Under the pieces are notes generated by a model that saw nothing but the letters and a program-made list of their open reading frames with translations, ran no database searches and was not told the DNA's origin. This document shows positions 63,825 through 64,000 of a DNA stretch of 64,000 nucleotides, piece by piece. Made by a program: the position numbers and the translations under genes. Source of the DNA: Pontibaca methylaminivorans (lineage in GTDB: Bacteria; Pseudomonadota; Alphaproteobacteria; Rhodobacterales; Rhodobacteraceae); the NCBI RefSeq assembly GCF_900156525.1, contig NZ_FTPS01000001.1, forward strand, positions 1,922,001-1,986,000. Reading direction: 5' to 3'. The number at the start of each line of letters is the position of its first letter. The stretch's first letter is position 1.

Positions 63825-64000
63825 TCAGCGCGTCAGCACGAGCGTTCCGTCCTGGAAGTGCACGCTCGACCAGCGCTGGAGATAGCCCATGCCGAGCAGC
63901 GAGCCCGGCATTTCCCCGGCACTGACCCAGGCGCGCAGGTCGCGGTCGCTGATCGGCCCGGCGCTCACGCTGTCGAGCCGCACCGGTGCCGTACGCACGA
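63825..64000 (-). CDS. Retropepsin-like aspartic protease, C-terminal part
   Basis: Only the last 58 codons are in the window; the 5' end lies beyond 64000. The visible end (SVSAGPISDRDLRAWVSAG, then GSLLGMGYLQRWSSVHFQDGTLVLTR) matches the end of the TIGR02281 clan AA family, where SLLGMxxLxR precedes the final strands. The catalytic DTG lies outside. The gene is convergent with the PAP2 gene, 6 bp apart. Confidence 0.75.
   Translation of the reverse strand, partial: VRTAPVRLDSVSAGPISDRDLRAWVSAGEMPGSLLGMGYLQRWSSVHFQDGTLVLTR

Overview
The window is GC-rich chromosomal DNA of an alphaproteobacterium, most likely a member of the Rhodobacterales (Paracoccaceae). This rests on the gene families (DUF4167, DUF2794, DUF484 next to xerC, a BigR/SqrR-type sulfide regulator), on the order pepA | lptF-lptG-lptD-surA-pdxA-rsmA, and on a dispersed intergenic repeat of a kind I associate with this order. 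The assignment comes from gene content and order read by eye, not from a database search.

Left part (1-16.2 kb). A truncated M16 peptidase and a bactofilin are followed by a metal and sulfur stress region. cueR, copA and a SqrR/BigR-like ArsR gene lie on the minus strand. Divergent from them on the plus strand are a thioredoxin-2-like gene, a Tat-signal sulfide:quinone oxidoreductase-like flavoprotein, a small membrane protein and an MFS carrier. Next come a DUF2892 membrane protein, an RND adaptor and an RND pump. copA has a textbook CueR-type promoter (19-bp spacer), and a perfect 14-bp palindrome precedes the DUF2892-RND operon. A TerC/zinc-ribbon pair, a secreted protein, a peroxiredoxin and a DUF421 protein follow.

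Integrated element (16,226-26,430). A 10.2-kb element sits in the 3' end of a CAT-anticodon tRNA gene, bounded by 15-bp direct repeats. It carries an AAA ATPase of RepA type, small and large terminase subunits, a portal, a prohead protease-major capsid fusion, a gpW-like head-joining protein and a tyrosine integrase. I see no tail, lysis or late regulatory genes. It therefore looks like a capsid-forming phage satellite rather than a complete prophage. Between terminase and portal lies an AT-richer cargo module: a 77-aa minus-strand gene and a MerR-like plus-strand gene, separated by a 53-nt inverted repeat.

Core region (26.5-64 kb). This is conserved housekeeping DNA: purM-purN, rnd, sufE, xerC with a DUF484 gene, fsa, priA, an NlpC/P60 peptidase, two M17 aminopeptidases, carbonic anhydrase, asd, two small drug/membrane transporters, tRNA-Gly(CCC), a BCCT transporter, a Fur-family regulator, eno, mazG, prfA-prmC, and the outer-membrane biogenesis cluster rsmA-pdxA-surA-lptD-lptG-lptF facing pepA-holC. 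It closes with a PAP2 phosphatase and a truncated retropepsin-like protease. A two-hairpin repeat occurs twice in opposite orientation, once carrying the xerC stop codon and once abutting the rsmA start.
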